Assembly: GCF_900105985.1 (NCBI RefSeq)
Contig: NZ_FNUB01000005.1
Location: forward strand, 1,488,001-1,552,000
Direction: 5' to 3'
Source of the DNA: Tenacibaculum sp. MAR_2010_89
GTDB taxonomy: Bacteria > Bacteroidota > Bacteroidia > Flavobacteriales > Flavobacteriaceae
Length of the DNA stretch: 64,000 nt
The number at the start of each line of letters is the position of its first letter. Position 1 is the stretch's first letter. Of the stretch, positions 1-8,061 are shown piece after piece. Below the pieces are notes generated by a model. The model was not told the DNA's origin. It saw nothing but the letters and a program-made list of their open reading frames with translations, and ran no database searches. The translations under genes and the position numbers were made by a program.

Positions 1-448
1 TGAGAAATCATTAGATTACATGGATTTCAAAAAAGGTAAAAGTTTATTGAATACGCCAGTTAATTACGTATTTATAGGAAGTTGTACAAATTCTAGAATT
101 GAAGATTTTAGGGTAGCTGCAAACTATGTGAAAGGTAAACAAAAAGCATCTAATGTTAATGCGTGGTTGGTTCCAGGTTCACAACAAGTAGCTAAGCAAA
201 TTCAAGAAGAAGGGCTACAAAATATTTTTGAAGAAGCAGGTTTTCAAATGCGTCAGCCAGGGTGCTCAGCATGTTTAGCTATGAATGATGATAAAATTCC
301 AGCTGGTGAGTATTGTGTGTCAACTTCTAATAGAAATTTTGAAGGTAGACAAGGTCAGGGAGCAAGAACAATTTTAGCAAGCCCTTTAACTGCAGCCGCT
401 ACAGCCGTAGAAGGAAAAATTATAAACTTTACAAAATATTTAAATTAA
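1..448 (+). CDS. leuC: 3-isopropylmalate dehydratase large subunit, C-terminal part
   Basis: This is the C-terminal part of isopropylmalate isomerase large subunit. With LeuD it converts 2-isopropylmalate to 3-isopropylmalate in leucine synthesis. The reading frame is already open at base 2, so the gene starts before the window; the Met at position 20 is internal. About 149 residues are present. All three 4Fe-4S cysteine sites of the aconitase family can be seen: the GSCTNSR motif and the PGCSAC pair. The stop overlaps the leuD start by one base (TAATG), pointing to translational coupling. Assignment is firm; only the truncation by the window edge limits it. Confidence 0.97.
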   Translation, partial: EKSLDYMDFKKGKSLLNTPVNYVFIGSCTNSRIEDFRVAANYVKGKQKASNVNAWLVPGSQQVAKQIQEEGLQNIFEEAGFQMRQPGCSACLAMNDDKIPAGEYCVSTSNRNFEGRQGQGARTILASPLTAAATAVEGKIINFTKYLN

Positions 449-1029
449 TGGAAAAGTTTGTTAAACTAATAGATACCGGAGTACCATTACCTACTGAGAA
501 TATAGATACAGATCAAATTATTCCTGCTCGTTTTTTAAAGGCGACAGATAAGAAAGGGTTTGGAGATAACGTATTTAGAGATTGGCGTTACAACAAAGAT
601 GGTAGTAAGAATACAGATTTTGTTTTAAATAAGTCAAAGTATAGTGGAAGTATCTTAATAGCTGGAAATAATTTTGGTTGTGGGTCAAGTAGAGAACACG
701 CTGCATGGGCATTATCAGGTTACGGTTTTAAAGTAGTTATAAGTAGTTTTTTTGCTGATATTTTTAAAGGAAATGCTTTAAATAACGGAATTTTACCAAT
801 TCAAGTTTCAAAAGAGTTTTTAAAAGAGTTATTAGAAAAAGTAACTAGAAATCCTGAAGCTAAGATTATAATTGATTTAGAAAATCAATTATTGAAAACA
901 TCAATAGATACTATTAAATTTGAAATAGATCCTTATAAAAAGGTATGTTTATTAAATGGATATGATGATATTGATTTTTTGGTAAGTAAGAAAAAAGAAA
1001 TAGAAGTTTTTGAAAATAATTTAGTTTAG
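448..1029 (+). CDS. leuD: 3-isopropylmalate dehydratase small subunit
   Basis: Swivelling-domain subunit of isopropylmalate isomerase, the partner of LeuC. The 193-residue length is normal for the family. Typical motifs include [14 protein letters not shown] near residue 18 and the [17 protein letters not shown] segment around residues 73-88, which shapes the substrate site. It starts inside the leuC stop codon. A 63-base gap separates it from leuB; in many Bacteroidetes leuA sits at this place, but no leuA is present here. Confidence 0.97.
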   Translation: MEKFVKLIDTGVPLPTENIDTDQIIPARFLKATDKKGFGDNVFRDWRYNKDGSKNTDFVLNKSKYSGSILIAGNNFGCGSSREHAAWALSGYGFKVVISSFFADIFKGNALNNGILPIQVSKEFLKELLEKVTRNPEAKIIIDLENQLLKTSIDTIKFEIDPYKKVCLLNGYDDIDFLVSKKKEIEVFENNLV

Positions 1030-1092
1030 AAATAACCATTTTAGTACCTTTTTAATGTAAAAGAGATTAAAATTTTTTATAAAAAAATAATA

Positions 1093-2208
1093 ATGAAAAT
1101 AAATATAGCAGTAATACCAGGAGATGGAATAGGACCTGAGGTAACAGCTCAAGCAAAAAAAGCATTGAATGCAGTAGCAGATGTTTTTGACCATACATTT
1201 TTGTATAAAGAAGCGCTTATGGGGGCTTGTGCTATTGATGAAACAGGAAATCCTTTACCTAATGAAACAGTAGCTTTATGTAGGAAATCAGATGCTGTTT
1301 TATTTGGAGCAATCGGTGATCCTAAATATGATAATGATCCAACAGCTAAAGTACGTCCTGAGCAAGGTTTGTTACGTTTACGTAAAGAGTTAGGGTTGTT
1401 TTGTAATGTACGTCCAGTAAAGGCATATGATAAATTAATTCAAAACTCTCCGTTAAAAAGAGAGAGAATTGAAGGAACTGATATTAGTATTTTTAGAGAA
1501 TTAACTGGAGGTATTTATTTCGGTATAAAAGAGATTAGTGAAGATGGTAAAATTGCTTTTGATGGTTGTTCGTATTCAGTAGAAGAAATAGAAAGAATTG
1601 CACATTTAGCTTTTCAAGCTGCACAAACTAGGCGTAAAAAATTAACATTGGTTGATAAAGCAAATGTATTAGAAACATCAAGACTGTGGAGAAAAACAGT
1701 AACTGCTTTAGCTGATCAATATCCTGATGTAGCTTTAGATTTCTTGTTTGTAGATAATGCAGCAATGCAGTTAATACTAAATCCAAAACAGTTCGATGTA
1801 ATTTTAACCGAAAACTTATTTGGTGATATCATTTCTGATGAAGCTAGTGTAATTGGTGGTTCTATAGGTTTATTAGCTTCTGCTTCAGTTGGAAAAGAAA
1901 ATGCTTTGTTTGAGCCAATTCATGGTTCTTTTCCACAAGCAAAAGGAAAAGATATAGCAAATCCTTTAGCTTCTATTTTATCAGCTGCAATGCTATTAGA
2001 GCATTTAGGATTGCATGAGGAAGCAAAAACTATTGATAAAGCGGTTCAAAAATCGTTAGAATTAGGGGTTACTACTGAAGATATTAATCCAGAAAATCCA
2101 TTTTCTACGAGTAAAGTTGGTGATTTTATTTCAGATTATATCCAAAATCAAGATGATACAGATTTTAACTTCCAAAATGTTCATATGGGACAGAGTACTA
2201 TAATATAA
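1093..2208 (+). CDS. leuB: 3-isopropylmalate dehydrogenase
   Basis: NAD-dependent oxidative decarboxylation of 3-isopropylmalate, the third step of leucine synthesis, in the cytoplasm. The 371 residues match the family length. Seen motifs: N-terminal IAVIPGDGIGPEV, the FRELTGGIYFG substrate loop, the metal-binding stretch ENLFGDIISDEAS, and the NAD-binding EPIHGSFPQAKGKDIANP. It is the last gene of the leuC-leuD-leuB run and is followed directly by an intrinsic terminator. The branched-chain aminotransferase that completes leucine is ilvE, 15 kb away. Confidence 0.97.
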   Translation: MKINIAVIPGDGIGPEVTAQAKKALNAVADVFDHTFLYKEALMGACAIDETGNPLPNETVALCRKSDAVLFGAIGDPKYDNDPTAKVRPEQGLLRLRKELGLFCNVRPVKAYDKLIQNSPLKRERIEGTDISIFRELTGGIYFGIKEISEDGKIAFDGCSYSVEEIERIAHLAFQAAQTRRKKLTLVDKANVLETSRLWRKTVTALADQYPDVALDFLFVDNAAMQLILNPKQFDVILTENLFGDIISDEASVIGGSIGLLASASVGKENALFEPIHGSFPQAKGKDIANPLASILSAAMLLEHLGLHEEAKTIDKAVQKSLELGVTTEDINPENPFSTSKVGDFISDYIQNQDDTDFNFQNVHMGQSTII

Positions 2209-2231
2209 TCTATTGTTATTTTAATCAAATG

Positions 2232-2262
2232 GCCGTTTATAGAAATATAAGCGGCTTTTTTT
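2232..2262 (+). terminator. Intrinsic terminator after leuB
   Basis: An 8-bp stem (gccgttta / taagcggc, one G-U pair) with an 8-base loop is followed by seven T residues. It lies 24 bases after the leuB stop and ends the leu operon. Confidence 0.85.
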
Positions 2263-2339
2263 ATTATAAAAATTCCTGTGTTCATGATAGTTTTTCCTTA
2301 GCTCATAAGAATGATGTTTTTTCAAAACTACTAATCAAA

Positions 2340-2347
2340 TACTTTTG
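2340..2347 (+). promoter_or_regulatory. Candidate -7 element upstream of the frameshifted gene
   Basis: The octamer TACTTTTG fits the Bacteroidetes -7 consensus TAnnTTTG and lies 29 bases before the ATG at 2376. No TTG is seen at the -33 position, and such octamers are common by chance in AT-rich DNA. Confidence 0.35.
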
Positions 2348-2375
2348 AAGTGTAAAACCGATAAAAATATTTAAA

Positions 2376-3117
2376 ATGAATACTAAGAAAGAACTACTAT
2401 TTTTAAGAACATTTGCAGTTAGCATTTCACTTGCTATTGGTGTAGTAACAACACTAGCTTTTAAAAGTAAAAAAAAACACTCAATTTGATACTATTGATG
2501 TGAAAAAAATCAATATTGTAGAAGATGATGGTACTGTAAAAATGTTAATTACGAATGCCGCAAATTTTCCTAGCGAAGGAGATAGAGTTAATGGACGAGT
2601 TTACCATAAAAGAACAAAACGAGCAGGCATGTTGTTTTACACTGAAGATGGAAAAGAGTGTGGTGGATTTGTTTATGATGGGAAAAAAACTAAGAAAGGG
2701 CATAGTTCTGGACTATCACTAACATTTGATCAGTATGGAGGTGACCAAGTAATGCAATTAATAACAACAGATACAAAAGTTGGGGATAAAAGATATAAAG
2801 CAGGACGACTAGTGTTTAATGACCGAGGTGATTATGAAACACAAGAAAATGTGATGCATATAAATAAAGAACTTAAGGAAATAAAAGATAGAAAGAAACG
2901 TAAAGAAAAATACGAAGAGTATAGAAAGAAAGGCTTGTTGGGAGGTGTTCCAAGAGTAGCTCTAGGGCAAACACCAGGAAAGCAAAACGGATTGTTTTTA
3001 TACGATGATAATGGAAAAACTAGAGCGAAGTTTATAATAGATAGTAATAATAAAATTAAGCTTGAAGCTTATGATGAGGTAGGAAACGTAGTAAGTACTT
3101 GGCCCGAAGAAAAATAA
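2376..3117 (+). pseudogene. Exported/membrane-anchored hypothetical protein interrupted by a frameshift in an A9 run
   Basis: An ATG at 2376 opens a frame with one hydrophobic N-terminal segment (basic start, then FAVSISLAIGVVTTLAF) that stops at 2487-2489. The remaining protein continues in another frame from about 2478 and then through INIVEDDGTVKM to the stop at 3115-3117. The switch point is a run of nine A (2469-2477); eight A would join both parts into one protein of about 246 residues. The fused N-terminus resembles a known Bacteroidetes family of unknown function with a single N-terminal anchor and the motif IN(I/V)xExDGTVxM. The downstream part alone (from GTG at 2500) would lack the anchor. 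It may be a real mutation, a homopolymer sequencing error, or expression by slippage. Function unknown. Confidence 0.7.
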
Positions 3118-3122
3118 AATAA

Positions 3123-3171
3123 ATCATATTTGTAATGAAGCTAACAGTAAAGTTTTTATTACAAATATGAT
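3123..3171. promoter_or_regulatory. 14-bp perfect inverted repeat before the lytS-like gene
   Basis: The arms atcatatttgtaat (3123-3136) and attacaaatatgat (3158-3171) are perfect complements separated by 21 bases. No T-run follows, so it is not a normal terminator. It ends at the candidate -7 element TATCTTTG (3171-3178), which suggests an operator for the following two-component operon. Confidence 0.5.
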
Positions 3172-3178
3172 ATCTTTG
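3171..3178 (+). promoter_or_regulatory. Candidate -7 element for the LytS/LytR-type operon
   Basis: TATCTTTG matches TAnnTTTG, 12 bases before the ATG at 3190. No clear -33 TTG is present at the expected distance, which could mean dependence on an activator at the adjacent inverted repeat. Confidence 0.45.
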
Positions 3179-3189
3179 TTGTTATAGAT

Positions 3190-4245
3190 ATGAAAATAAA
3201 AACAAATTTTTTAAGAGAGAATAAAGAATTTCTAATTTTTCTGTTCTTCTTTAGTTGGTTGTTTATTTTAAAAAATCAATTTGGAATTTCAAATTCTTGG
3301 GAAAATTTCACTTTTCATACTGATGCCCCATTTTGGTTCTTTTTACAAGCTATTTTTATTTTTTTATGGGTGTCTTTTATAAAAAAACGTATAGCTAATA
3401 ATTCAACATTACAAGTCTCATTACTTAAGAAGTATTTACTGTTTTTTAGTATTGGCTTATTCTCATATATAGTGTTGAGGAATATTTTTGGTTTATTAAT
3501 TTCTTTACTTTTTGATACTTATTCTAGAAACTTTGGGTCTTTATATTTATTGATTTATAAAAATATAGGTTCAGCAATAGATTTTATGATTTTTGGAAGT
3601 TTTTCTTTAGTATACTTATATTTTAAAGAAAACAGAAAATTTCAAAAACAAGTAAATGACTACGAAATTAGTAGAGTGAAAAGTGAAGTTATTCAATTAA
3701 GAACACAATTGAACCCTCATTTTTTATTCAATAATTTAAATGTTTTAGATTATTTAATAGAAGAAGATAAAAATAAGGCTAGTGTTTTTTTAAATCATTT
3801 TTCTGAACTATACCGTTATAGTTTAGTAAATTCTGATAAAGAAATAGTTTTATTACAAGATGAACTTGCTTTTTCAGAAGGCTATTTTGAATTGATGAAA
3901 GTAAAATATGATGGATATTATTTTTTAAAAATAGATGAAGAAGTAAAAGCTTTAAAGGCTGAATTACCACCGTTTTGTATACAGGTTTTAGTTGAAAATG
4001 CTATAACGCATAATAGAGGGACCTCTAAAAAACCAATTTATATAAACATTAAAGCTATAGAAAATGGAATTAAAATAATTAATAATAAAATAGCTTTTAA
4101 AAATAAACCAAAGGGCAATGGAGTAGCTTTGAAAAACATGATTAAACAATTTAAATTACTTACTAAAGAGCCTATTCTTATTGAGGATAATACTGAGTGT
4201 TTTGAAATAAAAATCCCGTTAATTAATTTAAATAACTATGATTAA
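3190..4245 (+). CDS. LytS-type membrane sensor histidine kinase
   Basis: A 351-residue inner-membrane kinase. Four hydrophobic segments lie at about residues 14-27, 49-65, 83-108 and 128-145, followed by a short coiled segment and a His_kinase domain with LNPHFLFNNLN; His177 is the expected phosphorylation site. The C-terminal ATPase part is short and carries the VENAITHNRG and GNGVALKNM motifs. This compact four-TM plus His_kinase layout is typical of LytS/YehU-like kinases in Bacteroidetes. It overlaps the response regulator gene by 8 bases, so the two form a cognate pair. The input signal cannot be read from the sequence. Confidence 0.9.
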   Translation: MKIKTNFLRENKEFLIFLFFFSWLFILKNQFGISNSWENFTFHTDAPFWFFLQAIFIFLWVSFIKKRIANNSTLQVSLLKKYLLFFSIGLFSYIVLRNIFGLLISLLFDTYSRNFGSLYLLIYKNIGSAIDFMIFGSFSLVYLYFKENRKFQKQVNDYEISRVKSEVIQLRTQLNPHFLFNNLNVLDYLIEEDKNKASVFLNHFSELYRYSLVNSDKEIVLLQDELAFSEGYFELMKVKYDGYYFLKIDEEVKALKAELPPFCIQVLVENAITHNRGTSKKPIYINIKAIENGIKIINNKIAFKNKPKGNGVALKNMIKQFKLLTKEPILIEDNTECFEIKIPLINLNNYD

Positions 4246-5020
4246 AGTGGTATTGGTTGAGGATGAAATGCCAGCCAGAAGAAAGTTAAAAAAGTATATT
4301 GAAAAATTAAAACATCCAGTAGAAGTTATAAAAGAGTTAGAAACTGTAGAGGATGTTTTAACATTTTTTATAAATGAACCAGAAGTAGATTTAATTTTTT
4401 CAGATATAGAACTTCTTGATGGAAATGTTTTTGATGCATATAAAAAATTAGAACTAAAATCACCTATAATTTTCTGTACTGCTTATAATCAATTTTGGAT
4501 GGATGCTTTTGAAACTACTGGTATTGCATATTTATTAAAGCCATATTCATTTGATCGTTTTGAAAAAGCATTGGAAAAATATTTTATACTTAATACAGGT
4601 ACAGCTTCTGAACTAAAGAATAATGATTTATTGCTGAAGCTAGATTCTTATTTTAATAGAAATATTGAGGAAACTAAAGTTTTTCAAGATCATTTTCCTG
4701 TAAAAACATCTAAGTATACTTACTTTTTGAAAGTAGAAGATATTCTATACTTTCAAGCAGATTATGGTGTTGTATTTGCTTTTGATAAAGAAAATAAAAA
4801 ACATATTTTAAATCAAACATCTTTAAAATCGTTAGAAGAGATGGTGGATTCTAAAAAGTTTTTTAAGATAAATAGAAGTGAACTTGTTAGTAGGATTTAT
4901 ATTGAAAAAATAAGCAGATATGATAAAAATAGTATTGCCATAAATATATTAAATAGTAAAACAATTTTAAAAACAAGTCAAAATAAAACTGCTGAATTTA
5001 ATAGTTGGTTAGGGGTTTAA
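4238..5020 (+). CDS. LytTR-family response regulator
   Basis: A 260-residue DNA-binding response regulator. The receiver domain covers about residues 1-120, with acidic residues at 8-10 (VEDE), the phospho-acceptor Asp56 (FSDIEL) and Lys in the LLKPYSFDRF segment. A LytTR DNA-binding domain covers about residues 150-258 (FLKVEDILYFQADYG, then FFKINRSELVSRIYIEKI). It is translated with the overlapping kinase gene upstream. LytTR proteins often bind repeats upstream of their own promoter; the inverted repeat at 3123-3171 is a candidate site. Target genes are unknown. Confidence 0.9.
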   Translation: MIKVVLVEDEMPARRKLKKYIEKLKHPVEVIKELETVEDVLTFFINEPEVDLIFSDIELLDGNVFDAYKKLELKSPIIFCTAYNQFWMDAFETTGIAYLLKPYSFDRFEKALEKYFILNTGTASELKNNDLLLKLDSYFNRNIEETKVFQDHFPVKTSKYTYFLKVEDILYFQADYGVVFAFDKENKKHILNQTSLKSLEEMVDSKKFFKINRSELVSRIYIEKISRYDKNSIAINILNSKTILKTSQNKTAEFNSWLGV

Positions 5021-5103
5021 TTTTAAATAATTTTGTTAAAATAAAAGTAATTATCGTTGTATGATCTATAATAGATAGATTTTTATTTATAGTAGTGCCG
5101 TAA

Positions 5104-5147
5104 AACCGCAAACGTTGTATTCAAAACAGTTTGCGGTTAATTTTTTT
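5104..5147 (+). terminator. Intrinsic terminator after the response regulator
   Basis: A perfect 10-bp stem (aaccgcaaac / gtttgcggtt) with a 15-base loop and a T7 run at 5141-5147 on the plus strand. It lies between convergent genes, but the minus-strand side has only a short T-run. Confidence 0.8.
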
Positions 5148-5164
5148 GATTTTATGTTTGGCTA

Positions 5165-6490
5165 TTACGCGTTTACTTTTGAGTAATCGACTAAAAAGTT
5201 AATAGTTTTATTATAATCAAGTGGTTGAACATGTTTAGTAAAGCTAGCCCAGTTTCCTGTAACCCAACAACGGTAATATTCAACGTTCCATCTTAAATTA
5301 TATGAAACGGAATCATTAAACACACCTGATGTTTCATCTACCATCCAAACAGAAGTACATACAGGTTGAAGGTTTTTCTTGGCTAGATTAGGAACTGATT
5401 TTACTTGTCCTTTTTTCATAAATGGGCTTTTGAACATGTCCCACATAGAATTTTTTGTCTGTGATAGTTGAAAAGTCCAGTCTGCTTTTTTTCCACTAGA
5501 ATTATTAGTAATTTCAAAATCTTTAATTGTTGTTGATTCTGAGCTACCTATAGTATAACTTGGTTTAAATGCAGGGTTTTCTGAAATATCAACTCCTACA
5601 GTAAAACTACTACTAGCGGTATATGTTGTTTCACCATTTACATTTTTTGGAGATGTTTGATAAGTTGTTATTTTACTGTTATTTAATGGTTCAAAATGTA
5701 GATCGATTTTGTTTTGAAAATAGCCTCTATTATAAGTCCCATCCCATTGCATTTTTGTTCCACTAGTAGGATTGAACCCCGCTCCAATAGTATTCATTTG
5801 AACATATTTTCGCTTCGGGTTATAAGATGCAACTAGAATAATTTCAACTAACATCTCGTTTTCTGCTTTTTGAGAAGAATCATATAAGTTAATTACGCTA
5901 TTAAGAGGCACGTGATATACTTTGTATTGTCCTACGGGTAAGTCTATTGGTGGAGTAGATAGTCGATTGATAGTTGATGAGGTAAATGTCCAATTTTCTT
6001 CTTGAATGTTTTCTTCTATCAAAAGTGCCATTTCTTCAAGATTTAGTATAACTTGTTTTGAATTAACATTCTTTTTGCTAGAAGATTCTACTTTACCTAA
6101 TGTTTCTTGTGAAGTACCGTTGTTATTTTCAATATTAATAGTTTCTAAAGCAGAAACAGATTGTTGTATTTCACTTTCACTAATTATAGGATTAATATAT
6201 GTATTGTTTTCATATAAGTGGACAATACTTAATTCAGCACTAAAACCAATTCCTAAAAAAGTACTCATTAACTCTTTATCTGTTGATTTGTTAATTAGAA
6301 TAATTGGCTTACAGTTTTTTTTGATTTCATTTTTTTCTTTGTCATCTAATTCAGTAACGTGTGCAAGATCAATAAGTATTGCGTCTGCATTTTTAACAAG
6401 TTTATTGCTAAACTCTTTAATTTCAAATAATTTACCTAATGATTCTTTTATAGGGTGGTTTGTTTTACCAAGTAATAATAAATAGTTCAT
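5165..6490 (-). CDS. Probable leukocidin/hemolysin-fold pore-forming protein with an extra N-terminal domain
   Basis: A 441-residue protein not recognised at the N-terminus. Residues 1-100 look like a small alpha/beta domain (hydrophobic strands YLLLLG, AILIDLA and PIILIN). Residues 105-150 are Ser/Asn/Glu-rich and probably flexible. Residues 165-441 follow the order of the leukocidin/alpha-hemolysin family: a beta-rich first part, a Ser/Thr-Gly-rich alternating stretch at about 286-330 (TASSSFTVGV, then SYTIGSSESTT) where the membrane stem would lie, a DWTFQLS segment at 337, and a Tyr/Trp-rich C-terminus (WNVEYYRCWVTGNW, 401-414). There is no signal peptide. The gene is monocistronic. The fold assignment rests on pattern comparison only; a non-toxin aromatic-rich beta-sandwich protein is the main alternative. 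Confidence 0.55.
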   Translation of the reverse strand: MNYLLLLGKTNHPIKESLGKLFEIKEFSNKLVKNADAILIDLAHVTELDDKEKNEIKKNCKPIILINKSTDKELMSTFLGIGFSAELSIVHLYENNTYINPIISESEIQQSVSALETINIENNNGTSQETLGKVESSSKKNVNSKQVILNLEEMALLIEENIQEENWTFTSSTINRLSTPPIDLPVGQYKVYHVPLNSVINLYDSSQKAENEMLVEIILVASYNPKRKYVQMNTIGAGFNPTSGTKMQWDGTYNRGYFQNKIDLHFEPLNNSKITTYQTSPKNVNGETTYTASSSFTVGVDISENPAFKPSYTIGSSESTTIKDFEITNNSSGKKADWTFQLSQTKNSMWDMFKSPFMKKGQVKSVPNLAKKNLQPVCTSVWMVDETSGVFNDSVSYNLRWNVEYYRCWVTGNWASFTKHVQPLDYNKTINFLVDYSKVNA

Positions 6491-7028
6491 TTTTTTTAGT
6501 TTAATAGTTAGTCCTTACTATTATGGTTTTTCAGGATGTACCTCGTTTTTAATGTAGTCTCGGAGCTCTACTTTTAGTTTGCATTAAAAAAATAATAGCG
6601 CTATTAGTTTTTTTCTACGGTGAAACTACTTTTTAAAGTATCAAGAAGTAAATCAAATGTTGTGAAACAGTTTTTATATGTTGTAAAAAGGAATAAAGAA
6701 GGAATGGGAATTATTAGATTTAATGATGAATTCTCTAATTCCGTTTGGGGTTTAAAGTTTTCTAATATTATTATTTAACTCAATACCTTCCTATATTAAA
6801 AAGGATAGAATATAAATTTACTCTAATCAAGAGGATGTAACAAAATAAATAATTAATCGTCTCAATTTATAACAACAAGTTAATTCTCCATCACTGAAGA
6901 AGAAATAGGGAGTTTTAATTTTGCATTTGTGTTATATATAGAGCACATACTTCAGCTTTTATGGCTGAAGTATGTGCTCTTTTTTTTGAGAGTAAGTAAA
7001 TTAATAATAAAACCAAAAACCTAAAAAC
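6491..7028. other. 538-base intergenic stretch without a recognised gene
   Basis: No convincing coding region is seen on either strand. The stretch holds a 14-base palindrome (taatagcgctatta, 6593-6606) flanked by A7 and T7, a candidate -7 element TAATTTTG at 6916-6923, and a very strong terminator hairpin at 6941-6987 that has no obvious gene before it. Confidence 0.6.
6941..6987 (+). terminator. Strong orphan terminator or attenuator before the thioredoxin-like gene
   Basis: A perfect 16-bp stem (gagcacatacttcagc / gctgaagtatgtgctc) with a 7-base loop is followed by T8. It faces the plus strand, but no plus-strand gene lies in the 450 bases before it. It sits 41 bases upstream of the start of the next gene, so it may end a small RNA or act as a leader attenuator. 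Confidence 0.8.
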
Positions 7029-7964
7029 ATGAAACAAGTATTCACATTTTTAATTGTAATTTTTATAACTATTACAATAAAAGCACAAGAGTATTCTTTT
7101 ATTCCTAAAGATTTGAAAGAATTACCACTTGAAGAATTAATGAAAAAAGGACCACCTGAAAATTTAGATTTAGTATTTTATGAAGACGGAACAAAGACTA
7201 CATTAAAAGAGATTATGCCATTAATTATGAATGGAATAGTGCTTCCTAAAATGTTTGTAGATAATAACAATAACTATAAAGCTTTAGTAATTGTAGGAGG
7301 AAGGTATTCTTTTTTACCTAAAGGTTTAAAACCTATATCTTCTGAAGAGTTAATGCGAAGAGGGTTGCCTAAAAAAATAGCACTAATTTTTTTAGATGAT
7401 GGAACAGAAATTACAAAAAAGATAGCTAAAGAGTTAATAAATAATGGTAAGGCTATGCCTCAGATGTTTGTAGATAAGAATGGAGCCTTCAAAGCCTTAG
7501 TGTTAATAAAATATAAAGACACATCAGATCCCTACAAGGATATTAAAAATCCAACTGGAGAATTAGCGAAAAACTTTTCAATAGAAACAATAGATGGGAA
7601 AAAATATACTCTGAATGATTTAAAAGGTAAAAAAGTAGTTTTGAACTTTTGGTTTATAAGTTGTAAACCATGTGTTGATGAAATGCCTTCTTTAAATAAA
7701 TTGATAGAAAAGTATAAAAATAATAAGGATGTGATTTTTTTAGCAATAGGTTTGGATAAAAAATCATCAATTAAAGAATTTTTAAAAATAACCAAATTCA
7801 ATTATCAAATAGTAGCAAGTGGCGATGAAATTAGTAATCTTTATGGTGTTGAGGTTTATCCAACTCATTTTGTTATTGGGAAAGATTCAAAAATAGAGTA
7901 TTTTGCTATTGGTAGCGGAGACCGTATTATAAGAAAAATTGAAAAAGCAATTAATAATAAATAA
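7029..7964 (+). CDS. Exported thioredoxin-fold protein with a duplicated N-terminal module
   Basis: A 311-residue protein with a signal peptide (residues 1-19, ending IKAQ). Two copies of a module of about 70 residues follow, starting at Tyr22 and Tyr93. They share YSF(I/L)PK, EELM, a DDG/EDG turn and MFVD..(Y/F)KALV. Residues 178-311 form an AhpC/TSA/TlpA-like thioredoxin domain with the redox motif CKPC (212-215), the following EMP, and a cis-Pro region at VYPTHF. It probably works in the periplasm as a disulfide reductase; the role of the repeats is unknown. It stands alone between an orphan terminator and a bidirectional terminator. Confidence 0.85.
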   Translation: MKQVFTFLIVIFITITIKAQEYSFIPKDLKELPLEELMKKGPPENLDLVFYEDGTKTTLKEIMPLIMNGIVLPKMFVDNNNNYKALVIVGGRYSFLPKGLKPISSEELMRRGLPKKIALIFLDDGTEITKKIAKELINNGKAMPQMFVDKNGAFKALVLIKYKDTSDPYKDIKNPTGELAKNFSIETIDGKKYTLNDLKGKKVVLNFWFISCKPCVDEMPSLNKLIEKYKNNKDVIFLAIGLDKKSSIKEFLKITKFNYQIVASGDEISNLYGVEVYPTHFVIGKDSKIEYFAIGSGDRIIRKIEKAINNK

Positions 7965-7978
7965 TCTTTAAGTTTTAT

Positions 7979-8021
7979 CTAAACAAAAAAACATTGTTAA
8001 AAACAATGGTTTTTTGTTTAG
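7979..8021. terminator. Bidirectional terminator between the thioredoxin-like gene and argH
   Basis: A long imperfect palindrome of about 20 bp per arm around the core cattgtt / aacaatg. A-runs lie on one side and T-runs on the other, so it gives a U-tract on either strand. It fits termination of both convergent transcripts. Confidence 0.8.
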
Positions 8022-8061
8022 ATGTCTTTTTAATATTTATTTAATTTTATATTAACTTCAT

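Noticed and set aside
1030..1092. leuA expected between leuD and leuB
   Set aside because: The gap is 63 bases and holds no coding remnant; leuA must lie elsewhere or upstream of the window.
6006..6485. 159-residue open frame antisense to the leukocidin-like gene
   Set aside because: Hydrophobic by complementarity to Lys/Asn/Glu-rich codons; no independent support.
6593..6606. 14-base palindrome taatagcgctatta flanked by A7 and T7
   Set aside because: Without a loop and with a weak AT stem it is a poor terminator; no other meaning could be supported.
6704..6778. 24-codon frame in the 6.5-7.0 kb spacer
   Set aside because: No convincing ribosome site, and 160 bases from the orphan terminator; expected by chance.
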